From: Acinetobacter sp. WCHA45
GTDB lineage: Bacteria; Pseudomonadota; Gammaproteobacteria; Pseudomonadales; Moraxellaceae
Direction of reading: 5' to 3'
Length of the DNA stretch: 64,000 nucleotides
Assembly: GCF_002165255.2 (NCBI RefSeq)
Contig: NZ_CP028561.1
Span: 1,426,001-1,490,000, forward strand
Under the pieces are notes generated by a model. It did not search any database and had not been told where the DNA came from. It saw only the letters and a program-made list of their open reading frames with translations. Positions 1 to 9,215 of this stretch are shown here, piece after piece. The first letter of the stretch is position 1, and each line of letters starts with the position of its first letter. The position numbers and the translations under genes are program-made.

Positions 1-82
1 TGGTTAAAATTTTTACTATTCAATATTTTAAATTACATTGTAATTACTTTGTGCATTATTAAATGATGATTCTAAACGACAT

Positions 83-111
83 AAAAAGAGGAAGCCATGC
101 TTCCTCTTTTT
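83..111. terminator. Bidirectional intrinsic terminator after the cyd operon
   Basis: A perfect 13-bp stem (AAAAAGAGGAAGC at 83-95 and its complement at 99-111) closes on the 3-nt loop CAT. The A- and T-runs on the two arms make it work as a terminator in either direction. It lies 18 bases beyond the stop codon of the last cyd operon gene, so it most likely ends that minus-strand transcript. Confidence 0.85.
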
Positions 112-128
112 ATTTGATTTGTTAAAGA

Positions 129-440
129 TTAATTACCAATCCAAATATAATAACCTAAGATCATCAGAGGCCATGCAATATAAGGACTAAATAACCATTT
201 CCATAACCAAAATCTTGGTATAAACCCAACACCATGAATAAAACCGCCAGAAATACCGACCATGACGAGCATCAGCATAGTGTGGTTGTAGTGACCATTG
301 GCATCTAACATTAATGATGGGTGTACCAATAAAATAGCAGCAAGTGGCAATGCCAACAGAAACGAAACGGTCATTGCAAGCACTTGAGCTTTACTATTCT
401 TCGGTGTTGTCATTGCTTCAGCCATTTTATTATTCCTCAT
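129..440 (-). CDS. ybgE: cyd operon YbgE-family membrane protein
   Basis: This 103-residue protein is the last gene of the cytochrome bd operon. It has about three hydrophobic segments (near residues 20-42, 52-72 and 80-100) and the size and place of the YbgE family, an accessory of unknown biochemical role that travels with cydABX. The longest reading frame begins with ATG at 440 and overlaps the end of cydX by 11 bases; an internal ATG at 425 (MAEAM) is a possible alternative start. The call leans on operon position and hydropathy more than on a diagnostic motif. Confidence 0.75.
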   Translation of the reverse strand: MRNNKMAEAMTTPKNSKAQVLAMTVSFLLALPLAAILLVHPSLMLDANGHYNHTMLMLVMVGISGGFIHGVGFIPRFWLWKWLFSPYIAWPLMILGYYIWIGN

Positions 441-531
441 CTAAATCTTGATGGTGTTCGATATAGAGCGCACTGAGTACACCTGCGAAGCATGCCATCA
501 AAATGCCTAGAATCCATGCAAAATACCACAT
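430..531 (-). CDS. cydX: CydX small subunit of cytochrome bd oxidase
   Basis: This 33-codon gene encodes a single-transmembrane peptide starting MWYFAWILG and continuing through a hydrophobic stretch to the acidic end DLDEE. The MWYFAWILG opening is the CydX family hallmark. CydX binds CydA and stabilises the haem site of the bd oxidase in the inner membrane. A GAGGAG ribosome binding site lies 7 bases upstream of the ATG, and the gene starts 15 bases after the cydB stop. Its 3' end overlaps ybgE, which suggests translational coupling. Confidence 0.93.
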   Translation of the reverse strand: MWYFAWILGILMACFAGVLSALYIEHHQDLDEE

Positions 532-545
532 TTCACATCTCCTCA

Positions 546-1691
546 TTAGTACAAACTATGTGAATTTTCTTCAATGTGTTTGTTAGTGATGACACCCCAC
601 ATTTTGTAATAAGACCAAGAGGTATAGATCAAAATGAGAGGAACAAAAATACAAGCAGCAACAGTCATTACACCAAGAGTTTTGTGACTAGAAACAGCAT
701 CCCACATCGTTAAACTTGATGTTGGGTCGATACTTGATGGCAATAAGAATGGGAATAATGCAAAACCAGCAGTTAAGATTGCACCCACAATCATCAGACT
801 CGTACCTGTAAAGCTTGCAGCTGCTTTACGTTTTCCAGCACTAAGAATAACCAATAATGCACCTAGGATTGCAACAATTGGTGCAGCCATAGTAATTGGA
901 TAGGTTGAGTAGTTATTCAACCAACCATGGTTTGCATTTGTTACCACTTCTTTTGCAAGTGGGTTTAATGCAGCATTAGTATTAACAGCAGTAGCATAAC
1001 TATAGCCTGAGATATTTCCAAAGAATAACCAAGCGCCAGCCGCTAAGAAACATACAAGGAATGCGATTGCCATAATTTGAGTTGCTTTAGCCGAACGGTT
1101 ATGTAGATCACCATCAGTACGAAGCATTAACCATGCACCACCGTGAGCAGATAACATTGATAAACTCACAATACCGCAAATCAGCGCAAATGGATTCAAT
1201 AATGCAAAGAAGCTGCCTGTGTATTGAGAACGTAAGGTATCGTCTAAGCTAAATGGTACGCCCAAAAATAAGTTACCAAATGCAACACCGAATACTAGTG
1301 CTGGTACAGCACCACCAATGCATAGACCCCAATCCCAAGAAGTACGCCATTGGGTATTTTCTAATTTAGAACGGTAGTCAAATCCAACAGGTCTGAGGAA
1401 TAGCGCAAATAGAACGAGTAGTAATGCCCAATACATGCCAGAGAAAGCGACAGCATAAACCATTGGCCATGCGGCAAAAAGTGCACCACCAGCGGTAATA
1501 AACCAAACTTGGTTACCATCCCAGTGTGGTGCAATCGTATTAATTGCAGCACGTCTTTCAGAATCAGTTTTACCTACAAATGGCATCAGCGCCATTGAGC
1601 CCATATCAAAACCATCAGTGAGGGCAAAGCCAATCAGTAATACACCAACCAATACCCACCAAATAATTTTTAGGAGTTCATATTCGATCAT
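546..1691 (-). CDS. cydB: Cytochrome bd ubiquinol oxidase subunit II
   Basis: CydB is the second large subunit of the bd-type quinol oxidase, which reduces oxygen to water with high affinity. The 381-residue length matches the family (about 379 in E. coli). The conserved WDGNQVWF segment near residue 57 and the phenylalanine/arginine-rich region ending GFDYRSK near residue 105 are typical, and eight or so membrane spans are visible. The ATG start overlaps the cydA stop (ATGA arrangement), so translation is coupled within the operon. Confidence 0.96.
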   Translation of the reverse strand: MIEYELLKIIWWVLVGVLLIGFALTDGFDMGSMALMPFVGKTDSERRAAINTIAPHWDGNQVWFITAGGALFAAWPMVYAVAFSGMYWALLLVLFALFLRPVGFDYRSKLENTQWRTSWDWGLCIGGAVPALVFGVAFGNLFLGVPFSLDDTLRSQYTGSFFALLNPFALICGIVSLSMLSAHGGAWLMLRTDGDLHNRSAKATQIMAIAFLVCFLAAGAWLFFGNISGYSYATAVNTNAALNPLAKEVVTNANHGWLNNYSTYPITMAAPIVAILGALLVILSAGKRKAAASFTGTSLMIVGAILTAGFALFPFLLPSSIDPTSSLTMWDAVSSHKTLGVMTVAACIFVPLILIYTSWSYYKMWGVITNKHIEENSHSLY

Positions 1692-3265
1692 GATTGAGCC
1701 TCCCCAGTTTTTGCAGCTAGTTTTTCAAAATGATATTTACCAGTATGCAACGAACTTGGACCTAAACGAGCAAATTTGATCATTAAGTACATTTCAATAA
1801 TGAGAAGTACTGTATAGAACGCAGCAAGTGCAATAATTGATCCCCATACATCACCTGTACTAACACTTGATGCAGAGAGGTGTGTAGGCAAGATTTCACC
1901 AATAGACCACGGTTGACGACCACCTTCAGCTACATACCAACCTGTTTGAGCTGCAATCCAAGGAAGAGGAAGCGCAAATAGAGCGTATTTAAGTAACCAA
2001 GGTTTGTTCTCTGCATTACGTTTTGCAACAGCCCAAGTTGCTAAGATGAATAGCAATAACATCAGGAAGCCAGAAGCAACCATCGCACGGAAAGAGAAGA
2101 ACAATGCAGCTACGTTTGGAATTGTATCTTTAGTTGCTGCTTTAATATGATCCTCAGTTGCATCAACAACATTTGGAGAATATTTTTTCAATAACAGACC
2201 ATAACCTAAGTCTTTTTGATTTTTCGCAAATGAAGCCATAAGTTCAGGTGAGCGATCACCAGCACGAAGCTTTTCTAACTCACTATAAGCCACCATACCG
2301 TTACGGATACGTACTTCGTGTTCTTTCATCAGATCATGTAAGCCAGTGACTTGTTTGTCTGTAGAACGTGTTGCAATGATACCCATAACATATGGAATCT
2401 TAATTGCATAATCTGTACGCATCTCATGTTGGTTAGGAATACCAAATAATGTAAATGCAGCAGGTGCAGGTTCAGTGTGCCATTCAGCTTCGATTGCAGC
2501 GAGTTTAGTTTTTTGAACATCGCCTAGCTCATAACCTGATTCGTCACCGAGTAAGATTACAGATAAGCTTGATGCTAAACCAAAGATTGCAGCAATCGCA
2601 AAAGAACGACGTGCAAACGGCAAGTCACGTTTTTTTAGTAAATAGTAACTTGAGATCGCAAGAACAAAAATCGCGCCTGTTACATAACCAGCAGAAACGG
2701 TATGAACGAATTTAACTTGAGCAACAGGGTTGAAAATCAACGCTCCGAAGTCTACAAGTTCCATACGCATGGTTTCATAGTTAAATGCGGCACCAACAGG
2801 GTTTTGCATCCAACCATTTGCGATGAGAATCCACAAGGCTGACATGTTAGAACCAATCGCCACTAACCAAGTTACACCTAAGTGTTGAACTTTAGAAAGA
2901 CGATCCCAGCCAAAGAAGAATAGACCAATAAAAGTCGATTCTAGGAAGAAAGCCATTAAGCCTTCAATTGCAAGCGGTGCACCAAAGATGTCGCCTACAT
3001 AGTGAGAATAATAAGCCCAATTGGTACCAAACTGGAATTCCATCGTTAAACCAGTAGTTACACCTAAGGCAAAGTTAATCCCGAAGAGTTTCCCCCAAAA
3101 TTTGGTCATGTCTTTGTAAATTTCTTTACCAGAAATCACATAAGTGGTTTCCATGATGGCAAGAATAAAAGCTAGACCTAAAGTTAGAGGGACGAAAAGA
3201 AAGTGATACATTGCGGTCATTGCAAATTGGAACCGCGAAAGATCGACCACGCTTTCAGAAATCAT
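1688..3265 (-). CDS. cydA: Cytochrome bd ubiquinol oxidase subunit I
   Basis: CydA carries the haems and the quinol site of the bd oxidase. With the ATG at 3265 it has 525 residues, near the 522 of E. coli CydA, so it is the long Q-loop type. Haem ligands are recognisable: His21 in the N-terminal helix (TAMYHFLF), a His in [10 protein letters not shown] matching His186, and a Met in FRAMVASG matching Met393. The GRQPW motif follows near the C terminus. A TTG one codon upstream is possible, but GGAG lies at better distance from this ATG, which overlaps the cydP stop (TGATG). Confidence 0.96.
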   Translation of the reverse strand: MISESVVDLSRFQFAMTAMYHFLFVPLTLGLAFILAIMETTYVISGKEIYKDMTKFWGKLFGINFALGVTTGLTMEFQFGTNWAYYSHYVGDIFGAPLAIEGLMAFFLESTFIGLFFFGWDRLSKVQHLGVTWLVAIGSNMSALWILIANGWMQNPVGAAFNYETMRMELVDFGALIFNPVAQVKFVHTVSAGYVTGAIFVLAISSYYLLKKRDLPFARRSFAIAAIFGLASSLSVILLGDESGYELGDVQKTKLAAIEAEWHTEPAPAAFTLFGIPNQHEMRTDYAIKIPYVMGIIATRSTDKQVTGLHDLMKEHEVRIRNGMVAYSELEKLRAGDRSPELMASFAKNQKDLGYGLLLKKYSPNVVDATEDHIKAATKDTIPNVAALFFSFRAMVASGFLMLLLFILATWAVAKRNAENKPWLLKYALFALPLPWIAAQTGWYVAEGGRQPWSIGEILPTHLSASSVSTGDVWGSIIALAAFYTVLLIIEMYLMIKFARLGPSSLHTGKYHFEKLAAKTGEAQS

Positions 3266-3456
3266 CAACGTGTCTCCTGAGTTTTGGACATATCGCCAGC
3301 AATACGCTCGGCAACTTCATTGTTAAAATCTTTTGGAATCGTTGGGGCATCAAACCAGATATGTTTAATCACCATGAGAAGCACAACTTTAATAATAAGA
3401 ATGATTGTGATTTCTCTGATTAATCTTCGATTTGGATCTTGAGAACTCATGTTCAT
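3265..3456 (-). CDS. cydP: Putative small oxidase subunit CydP
   Basis: This 63-residue protein has a basic N terminus (NRRLIREI) followed by one membrane helix of about 20 residues and a short charged tail. That layout, and its place directly before cydA, match the CydP family of putative small cytochrome oxidase subunits. The start at 3456 is chosen because GAGG lies 8 bases upstream; the frame is open for five more codons to an ATG at 3471. The stop overlaps the cydA start. Its exact role in the oxidase is not established. Confidence 0.72.
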   Translation of the reverse strand: MNMSSQDPNRRLIREITIILIIKVVLLMVIKHIWFDAPTIPKDFNNEVAERIAGDMSKTQETR

Positions 3457-4005
3457 AGAACTTCGCCTCATATTTAAAAAACATGTAAAACATTATTAAA
3501 TAAAATTCATTAAAAATAAACCTTTAAGGGCTTTAAAATGAATTAATGTAATATTATTTATAAAAATCAATTAATTATATAAATTTTGATCAAATTTTGA
3601 AAATATTATTATTACCCAACTAAAATAATATGAATTAATTTAAAAAACTGATTAAAACAGTTGTATTTATATTTTTAAATCTGATTAAAAAGGTTTGGTT
3701 TATAATTAATTTAAGAAAAATTAAACCAACTAAAATAGTATGGATATAAAAAATATAATATTTACAATCATTTAAGGAATTGATTACATAATTAAGTAAT
3801 TTTTATAATGGATTCTGCACAAAACCCAGTGTATTGGTAGAGTTTGGTTTAAAAAATGTGTGAAATATCATCCTTCATTTTGGTCTGAAAGTTAGATCAA
3901 TAGATTGATGAAAATGGAAGAGGGAATTGCAATATTTATAAATTTTCTTTTTGTAACATATTGTAATTTTGAGTTGGGTGATCAAAATTTATAACTAAAT
4001 AGGTC
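3457..4005. other. AT-rich promoter region of the cyd operon with short repeats
   Basis: No gene is visible in this 549-base stretch, which lies upstream of the cyd operon and downstream of the gene ending at 4006. It contains a near-perfect direct repeat of about 20 bp (starting CCAACTAAAATA) at 3616-3635 and 3726-3745, CTGATTAAAA at 3648-3657 and 3681-3690, and AAATTTTGA twice at 3581-3589 and 3592-3600, one helical turn apart. No convincing FNR/ANR box (TTGAT-N4-ATCAA) was found. Confidence 0.5.
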
Positions 4006-4629
4006 TTAGTCTGCAGTAAATAACTTATTGGAGATAGAGATTTTTTTTGCAATATAGTGAGAATTTGATTTTTGGCTGATCAGCAGTACTTGTGATTGTA
4101 ATTCTAATTCGCCGTATTCTGGTTCAACTTGCACGTAATACAGTTGGCCAAACTCATTTCGAACGCGTGCTTGAGCTGAGAAGCCTGGGCGTGCATTACC
4201 CGTTGAAATTGTTGCTAAGCGACCCACTAAATTGATATGCGTATGCGTGACTTTAGGTTTAATCACTTGGTCAAGACAATGAATCATAAACACTGTAAAA
4301 AAGATGTCGATAATCAAAGCAGGAACAAAAAGATAGTAAGGCGAGATAAAGTAGTGCTGTAAAGCAAAAAATGAAAGCTCTAGAAAATAACCTGCAAAAC
4401 TAAAATTAATGAGTAAAAATACAAATATTAAGTATTTAGAAAATTTTACATCTAATAGCGGTGAATTTAATAACCACTCTGGTGTCATTTTCTTTACGAG
4501 ATGACTTGGACGTAACCCAATAAAAATACCAATTGTTTCTGCAATGCTGAGTAAAATCAAAGCCACTACGCTCATGTGAAATGGCATAAGGTAGTAATTT
4601 AAAAAAAACTCAGTCATCGCAGAATTCAT
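4006..4629 (-). CDS. Inner-membrane protein with C-terminal OB-like domain (YqiJ/DUF1449-like)
   Basis: The 207-residue protein has three hydrophobic segments (about residues 12-38, 66-90 and 95-118) followed by a soluble domain of about 75 residues containing LVGRLATISTGNARPGFSAQ, which resembles the OB-fold tail of the YqiJ (DUF1449) family. In other bacteria YqiJ pairs with the flotillin YqiK; no flotillin gene is next to it here. It follows the Rieske gene by 10 bases in the same direction and is probably cotranscribed with it. The family assignment is moderate and the function unknown. Confidence 0.55.
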   Translation of the reverse strand: MNSAMTEFFLNYYLMPFHMSVVALILLSIAETIGIFIGLRPSHLVKKMTPEWLLNSPLLDVKFSKYLIFVFLLINFSFAGYFLELSFFALQHYFISPYYLFVPALIIDIFFTVFMIHCLDQVIKPKVTHTHINLVGRLATISTGNARPGFSAQARVRNEFGQLYYVQVEPEYGELELQSQVLLISQKSNSHYIAKKISISNKLFTAD

Positions 4630-4639
4630 GATCTAGGTA

Positions 4640-4960
4640 TTAGTCAATATAAATACCACCATCAGAGTGTACTTCCAAATTTACTTTTTCAAGGAATTCA
4701 CCTAGACATGGTCCTGAAACACATTCACCAGTTTCTACTGAGAATAATGCTCCATGAGTTGAGCATTGGATATACTCACGATCCTGATCTAAAAATTGAT
4801 TTTCTAAATACTCAAGTTCAGTTTGCAAATGTGGGCAAACATTTTGATAAGCGTAAAAGCTACCATCTTTCTGAGTAATAAAGATTGTTGTTCCTTTCAT
4901 GGTGTCATATGCACGAGACTCACGATCTGGAACTTCCTCAGTCATGCAAATTTTTTCCAT
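4640..4960 (-). CDS. Rieske [2Fe-2S] protein
   Basis: A small soluble Rieske-type iron-sulfur protein, likely a ferredoxin-like electron carrier. The cluster ligands are visible as C-P-H near residue 42 and C-S-T-H about 22 residues later, followed by the typical FSVETGECVSGPC segment. The spacing between the two ligand pairs is a little longer than in the common family. The ATG at 4960 is chosen: it begins one base after the stop of the preceding kinase gene and AGGA lies about 11 bases upstream. An ATG at 4969 is possible. The redox partner is not apparent from the neighbours. Confidence 0.82.
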   Translation of the reverse strand: MEKICMTEEVPDRESRAYDTMKGTTIFITQKDGSFYAYQNVCPHLQTELEYLENQFLDQDREYIQCSTHGALFSVETGECVSGPCLGEFLEKVNLEVHSDGGIYID

Positions 4961-4961
4961 T

Positions 4962-5975
4962 TTAAGCATATTCCTGTTGAGAATTTTTAAATTGTTCAAA
5001 TAATTTGGCATAGTTTTCAACGGCTAAGCGTGGACCAAATTGTGCAACAACTTCACTAGAAATTAAAATAGCCAGTTGAGCTGCAGCTTCTAAAGTTAAA
5101 CCAGCGTTAATGGCATATAAGAATGCACCAGCAAAAGCATCACCAGCACCGTTAGTATCAACGGCATGAACTTCGCGACCAGCAACATGGAATTGTTGTT
5201 CAGGGTCAATGATGACTGCGCCATTTGCGCCTTGAGTGATGACAATATGTTGATTCTTTGATTTTAAAACTTCAATAGCTGCACCAAGTGTTTCAGTATT
5301 ACTGAACATTAGCGCTTCTTGTTCGTTACAGAATAACAAGTCGACGCCGTCATCTAATAACTCTTCTAGGCCTTGACGTGCATATTGCACCATTGCAGGA
5401 TCAGACAGTGAGAGGGCGATTTTAACGCCATGTGCTTTGGCAAGTTCACGTGCTTGTTTAACCGCGACACGAGCAGTATCACTTGTCGATAAGTATCCTT
5501 CGATATAGAGCCATTTTGCAGCTTTTAACGGTTCAAAATCGATTTGTTCAGCAGTTAATTCAGCGGTAATGCCTAAATATGTGTGCATAGTACGTTCTGA
5601 ATCAGGACTGATCAGAACCATACATGTGCCTGTTACACCTTCACTAATTGATTGTGCAGCGGTTTTAATACCTGCTTCATTTAAACCATTCAAGTAGATT
5701 GAACCTAGGTCATCATTACCTACACGGCATCCGTAAAAAGCTGTACCACCTAAAGCACTGAATGCAACAGTTGTGTTTGCAGCCGACCCACCACTTGCTT
5801 GACCTTTATAGTTTTGGGTGTCTTGTAATTGTTGATATAAAGCAGCCTGAGTTTCACCATCGGTCAACTGCATTGTGCCTTTTTGCAAAGCTTGCTGTGT
5901 TAAAAACTCATTTGAGACTTTAAATTCTTGGTCAATCAGCGCATTACCAATTGCAAAAAGATCAACAGTTGTCAT
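4962..5975 (-). CDS. PfkB-family carbohydrate/nucleoside kinase (probable adenosine kinase)
   Basis: A ribokinase-superfamily kinase of about 337 residues. It has the N-terminal substrate-binding region (FAIGNALIDQEF and the GGSAANT glycine motif) and the C-terminal PfkB signature DTNGAGDAFAGAF, whose second Asp is the catalytic base. Acinetobacter orthologues are usually annotated adenosine kinase; the substrate cannot be decided from motifs. The start at 5975 (MTTVDLFAIGN) fits the family N terminus; an ATG at 5984 and a GTG at 5987 are in frame upstream, and no strong ribosome binding site decides between them. It is the first gene of a three-gene minus-strand run. Confidence 0.8.
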   Translation of the reverse strand: MTTVDLFAIGNALIDQEFKVSNEFLTQQALQKGTMQLTDGETQAALYQQLQDTQNYKGQASGGSAANTTVAFSALGGTAFYGCRVGNDDLGSIYLNGLNEAGIKTAAQSISEGVTGTCMVLISPDSERTMHTYLGITAELTAEQIDFEPLKAAKWLYIEGYLSTSDTARVAVKQARELAKAHGVKIALSLSDPAMVQYARQGLEELLDDGVDLLFCNEQEALMFSNTETLGAAIEVLKSKNQHIVITQGANGAVIIDPEQQFHVAGREVHAVDTNGAGDAFAGAFLYAINAGLTLEAAAQLAILISSEVVAQFGPRLAVENYAKLFEQFKNSQQEYA

Positions 5976-6175
5976 GTTTGTCATCACATTAAAAAATCAA
6001 AAAGCAAAGTTTACACGAATGCTCAAGATTACAGTAGTTTGTTGAAGAAAATTCACTTCATTTACGGTGAGCTTTCCATGCTTATTATTTTGAATGTTCA
6101 AGGACTGGAATTAAAAAATATCTGACATCAATTTTATGTCACTCGCTGCATTTTTCTACAAAAACATACCAATTT

Positions 6176-6191
6176 ACATGGATATCCATGT
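6176..6191. promoter_or_regulatory. 16-bp perfect palindrome upstream of the PreP-like protease
   Basis: ACATGGATATCCATGT is fully self-complementary and lies 64 bases upstream of the protease start, in the gap between divergent genes. It has the form of an operator for a dimeric regulator, but I cannot name the protein. Confidence 0.35.
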
Positions 6192-6254
6192 GTATTCTTC
6201 GGTAGACTCTCTATATTAAATTAGTGTTATTTAAATAGATAAATTGGAGATCAC

Positions 6255-9194
6255 ATGACTGTAGATGTTACTGAAAGCATTACTCAAACCATTCATCCCG
6301 CGTTTCAGCTATTACGTCAACACCATGTAGAAGCACTCGATATTCAAGTTTCAGAATATAAACATAAAGTAACTGGTGCTGTTCACTACCATTTGGCCAC
6401 AAATCACGATGAAAATGTATTTTTGGTGGCATTTAGAACTCAACCGATGGATTCTAAAGGAACAGCTCATATTTTAGAGCATACAGCTTTATGTGGTTCT
6501 GAAAAATTTCCTGTACGCGACCCATTCTTTTTAATGATTCGCCGTTCATTAAATACCTTTATGAATGCATTCACAGCAGCAGATTGGACAGCTTATCCAT
6601 TTGCGACACAGAATAAAAAAGATTTTCAGAATTTATTGTCAGTGTATTTAGATGCTGCATTCGCTGCAAATTTGAATCCTTTAGATTTTGCTCAAGAAGG
6701 GATTCGAATTGAATTAGAGAATGATCAAGCTGTTTATAAAGGTGTGGTGTTCAATGAAATGAAAGGAGCGATGAGTTCACCTACAGATCAGCTCTATCAC
6801 CAATTGGCACATCATTTATTCCCTGAAACGACCTATCACTATAATTCAGGTGGTGATCCAAAAGACATTCCTGATTTAACCTACGAACAGCTTGTTGATT
6901 TTTATAAAACACATTATCACCCAAGTAATGCAGTCTTTATGACTTTTGGTAATCAAACTGCCTATGATTTACAGGAGCAGTTTGAAAAATTAGCATTAAA
7001 TAAGTTTTCTCAGGGTACAACATTATATTCAAAACCTGAAAAACGTTTATTAGCACCAATAGAAGTGACTGAAAGCTATGCAGTTGATAGCGAAGACTTA
7101 AAAGATAAAACTTATCATGTGATGTCATGGTTACTCCCTGAAACCAGTGACATTAAATTACGTTTAGGTATGCGTTTAGTAGAAGGGATTTTATTAGAAA
7201 ATTCAGCGTCGCCGTTGCGTCATTATTTAGAAACTTGTGGTTATGCACAGTCAACGGGTCCATTGATGGGAGTTGATGATAGTAACTTTGAAATGACGTT
7301 CTATTGTGGCGTACAAGGCTCGAATGAAGAACATGCTGAAACATTTAAAAATGGTGTTTTAGATATTTTAAAAGAGGCTGCTTCAAAACCAATTGACCGT
7401 GATTTGGTTGATGCGATTTTACATCAAATAGAATTACATCAACGTGAGATCAACGGTGATGGTACGCCTTATGGTTTAAGCCTTATTTTGAATGGTCTAG
7501 GTAGTGCAATTCACCATAATGACCCAATCCATGTTTGGGATGTGGATTCTGCAATTGAGCAAGTGAAAGAAGAATTGAAAGACCCAATGTGGTTGTCTAA
7601 TTTAATTCAAACCCATTTGTTAGATAATCCGCATCGTGTACAAATGACCTTAGTGCCAGATGCGACCAAATCAGTAAAAGAGCAACAGGCTGAACAAGCA
7701 CGTTTGGCTGAAATTACTGCTAATTTGACAGAAGATCAAAAAATTGAAATTCAGCAAAAAACTGAAGCATTAAAAGAACGTCAAGACACAGCTGATGATC
7801 TTGAGTTACTTCCTAAAGTCGGTTTGGAAGATGTACCTCCGGATTTGCATATTGTTCAAGGTCAACTGCGTGAGATTATTAGTAATGGTTTAGACACGCC
7901 ATTAAATTTATATCATGCAGGTACGAATGGCATTTACTATCAACAAGTTTTGATTCAGATTCCAGACGAAATCGTACAGTCGCCTTATTTCAACTTACTT
8001 TCTATCTTGATGGGTGAGGTTGGCGCAGGTGAGCATGATTATTTAGAATTCCAACAAATCCAAACGGCTGTAAGTGGTGGTTTGGGCATGGGAGCATCTT
8101 TGCGTAGTAAAGTGGATGATAAAGATCGAATTAGTGCTTGGTTAACACTGACGACAAAATCACTTACGCAAAAGTTAGATTCTATCCAGTTATTGAAACT
8201 TGCCTTTGAGCAGCTTCGTTTTGACGAAAAAGATCGCATTATTGAATTATTGCAACAACGTAAAACCCGTTGGCAGTCGCGCTTGTCTGGTTCTGGGCAT
8301 AGTTATGCAATGCAAATTGCTTCTCGTCAAATGAGTGCATTAGCTCGACGTGACTATCATAATACTGGTTTAGGCGCATTGAATTGGCTTACTCACTTGG
8401 TCAATAAGATTGATCAGGATGATACGGCTTATGAAGCTTTAATCGCTGAGTTACAAGCAATCCATCGTAAGTTATTACAAGCACCTAAACAGTTTTTATT
8501 GGTTTGCGAAGAACATCAATCTGATCGTTTAGTTGAAGAGATTCAAAACGTTTGGGATAAACTGGCTGTCGATAAATCACCTGTAAGCTTAACCAAAGTT
8601 GAGCAAATTAATACAGAAAATGAAGAAGCTTGGCTCATTCAGACAAATGTTCAATTCTGTTGCTCTGCTTATCAAGCCGTCGATGTTGCACATGCAGATG
8701 CAGCACCATTGATGGTATTGGCTGCGTATTTACGTAATGGTTTCTTACATAGTGCCATTCGTGAAAAAGGCGGTGCTTACGGTGGTGGAGCAAGTTATGA
8801 TGGTAATGCTTGTTCATTCCGTTTTTATAGTTATCGCGATCCACGCTTAGTTGAAACATTTAATGATTTTGAAGCAAGTGTGCAATGGTTATTTAACGTT
8901 GAACAGCAACCATATCAACTTGAAGAGGCAATTCTTGGATTGGTCGCAGGTATGGACAAACCTGGTTCACCTGCTGGCGAAGCAATTACTGCTTGTTATG
9001 CATTATTGCATGCACGTACGCCAAAATTCCGTAGAGTTTTACGTGAGCGCTTATTAAGTGTGAATTTGGAAGATTTGCAGCGTGTTGCAAAACAATATTT
9101 ATTGGAACAAAAACCAGTAAAAGCAGTCGTTGCGCCATTTGCTAAACGTGATGAGCTACAAGCACTTGGATTTAATATTCAGCAAGTTAATTAA
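6255..9194 (+). CDS. M16C metalloprotease, PreP/insulinase family
   Basis: A 979-residue zinc metalloprotease of the presequence protease (PreP) type, which degrades short peptides inside a closed chamber formed by two halves. The inverted zinc motif HXXEH is H72-I-L-E75-H76 (TAHILEHTALCGSE), followed by the expected downstream Glu in GVVFNEMKGAMSSP. The C-terminal half retains the substrate-binding segment REKGGAYGGGA. Length and segment order match PreP rather than pitrilysin. A GGAG site sits 7 bases before the ATG. It stands alone with its own upstream region and is followed 21 bases later by pldA. Confidence 0.93.
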   Translation: MTVDVTESITQTIHPAFQLLRQHHVEALDIQVSEYKHKVTGAVHYHLATNHDENVFLVAFRTQPMDSKGTAHILEHTALCGSEKFPVRDPFFLMIRRSLNTFMNAFTAADWTAYPFATQNKKDFQNLLSVYLDAAFAANLNPLDFAQEGIRIELENDQAVYKGVVFNEMKGAMSSPTDQLYHQLAHHLFPETTYHYNSGGDPKDIPDLTYEQLVDFYKTHYHPSNAVFMTFGNQTAYDLQEQFEKLALNKFSQGTTLYSKPEKRLLAPIEVTESYAVDSEDLKDKTYHVMSWLLPETSDIKLRLGMRLVEGILLENSASPLRHYLETCGYAQSTGPLMGVDDSNFEMTFYCGVQGSNEEHAETFKNGVLDILKEAASKPIDRDLVDAILHQIELHQREINGDGTPYGLSLILNGLGSAIHHNDPIHVWDVDSAIEQVKEELKDPMWLSNLIQTHLLDNPHRVQMTLVPDATKSVKEQQAEQARLAEITANLTEDQKIEIQQKTEALKERQDTADDLELLPKVGLEDVPPDLHIVQGQLREIISNGLDTPLNLYHAGTNGIYYQQVLIQIPDEIVQSPYFNLLSILMGEVGAGEHDYLEFQQIQTAVSGGLGMGASLRSKVDDKDRISAWLTLTTKSLTQKLDSIQLLKLAFEQLRFDEKDRIIELLQQRKTRWQSRLSGSGHSYAMQIASRQMSALARRDYHNTGLGALNWLTHLVNKIDQDDTAYEALIAELQAIHRKLLQAPKQFLLVCEEHQSDRLVEEIQNVWDKLAVDKSPVSLTKVEQINTENEEAWLIQTNVQFCCSAYQAVDVAHADAAPLMVLAAYLRNGFLHSAIREKGGAYGGGASYDGNACSFRFYSYRDPRLVETFNDFEASVQWLFNVEQQPYQLEEAILGLVAGMDKPGSPAGEAITACYALLHARTPKFRRVLRERLLSVNLEDLQRVAKQYLLEQKPVKAVVAPFAKRDELQALGFNIQQVN

Positions 9195-9215
9195 AATAAA
9201 AAGTTGGAGATATCT

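Noticed and set aside
3457..4005. An FNR/ANR box controlling the cyd operon
   Set aside because: The nearest sequence (TTTTGATCAAATTTTGA) has only one good half-site.
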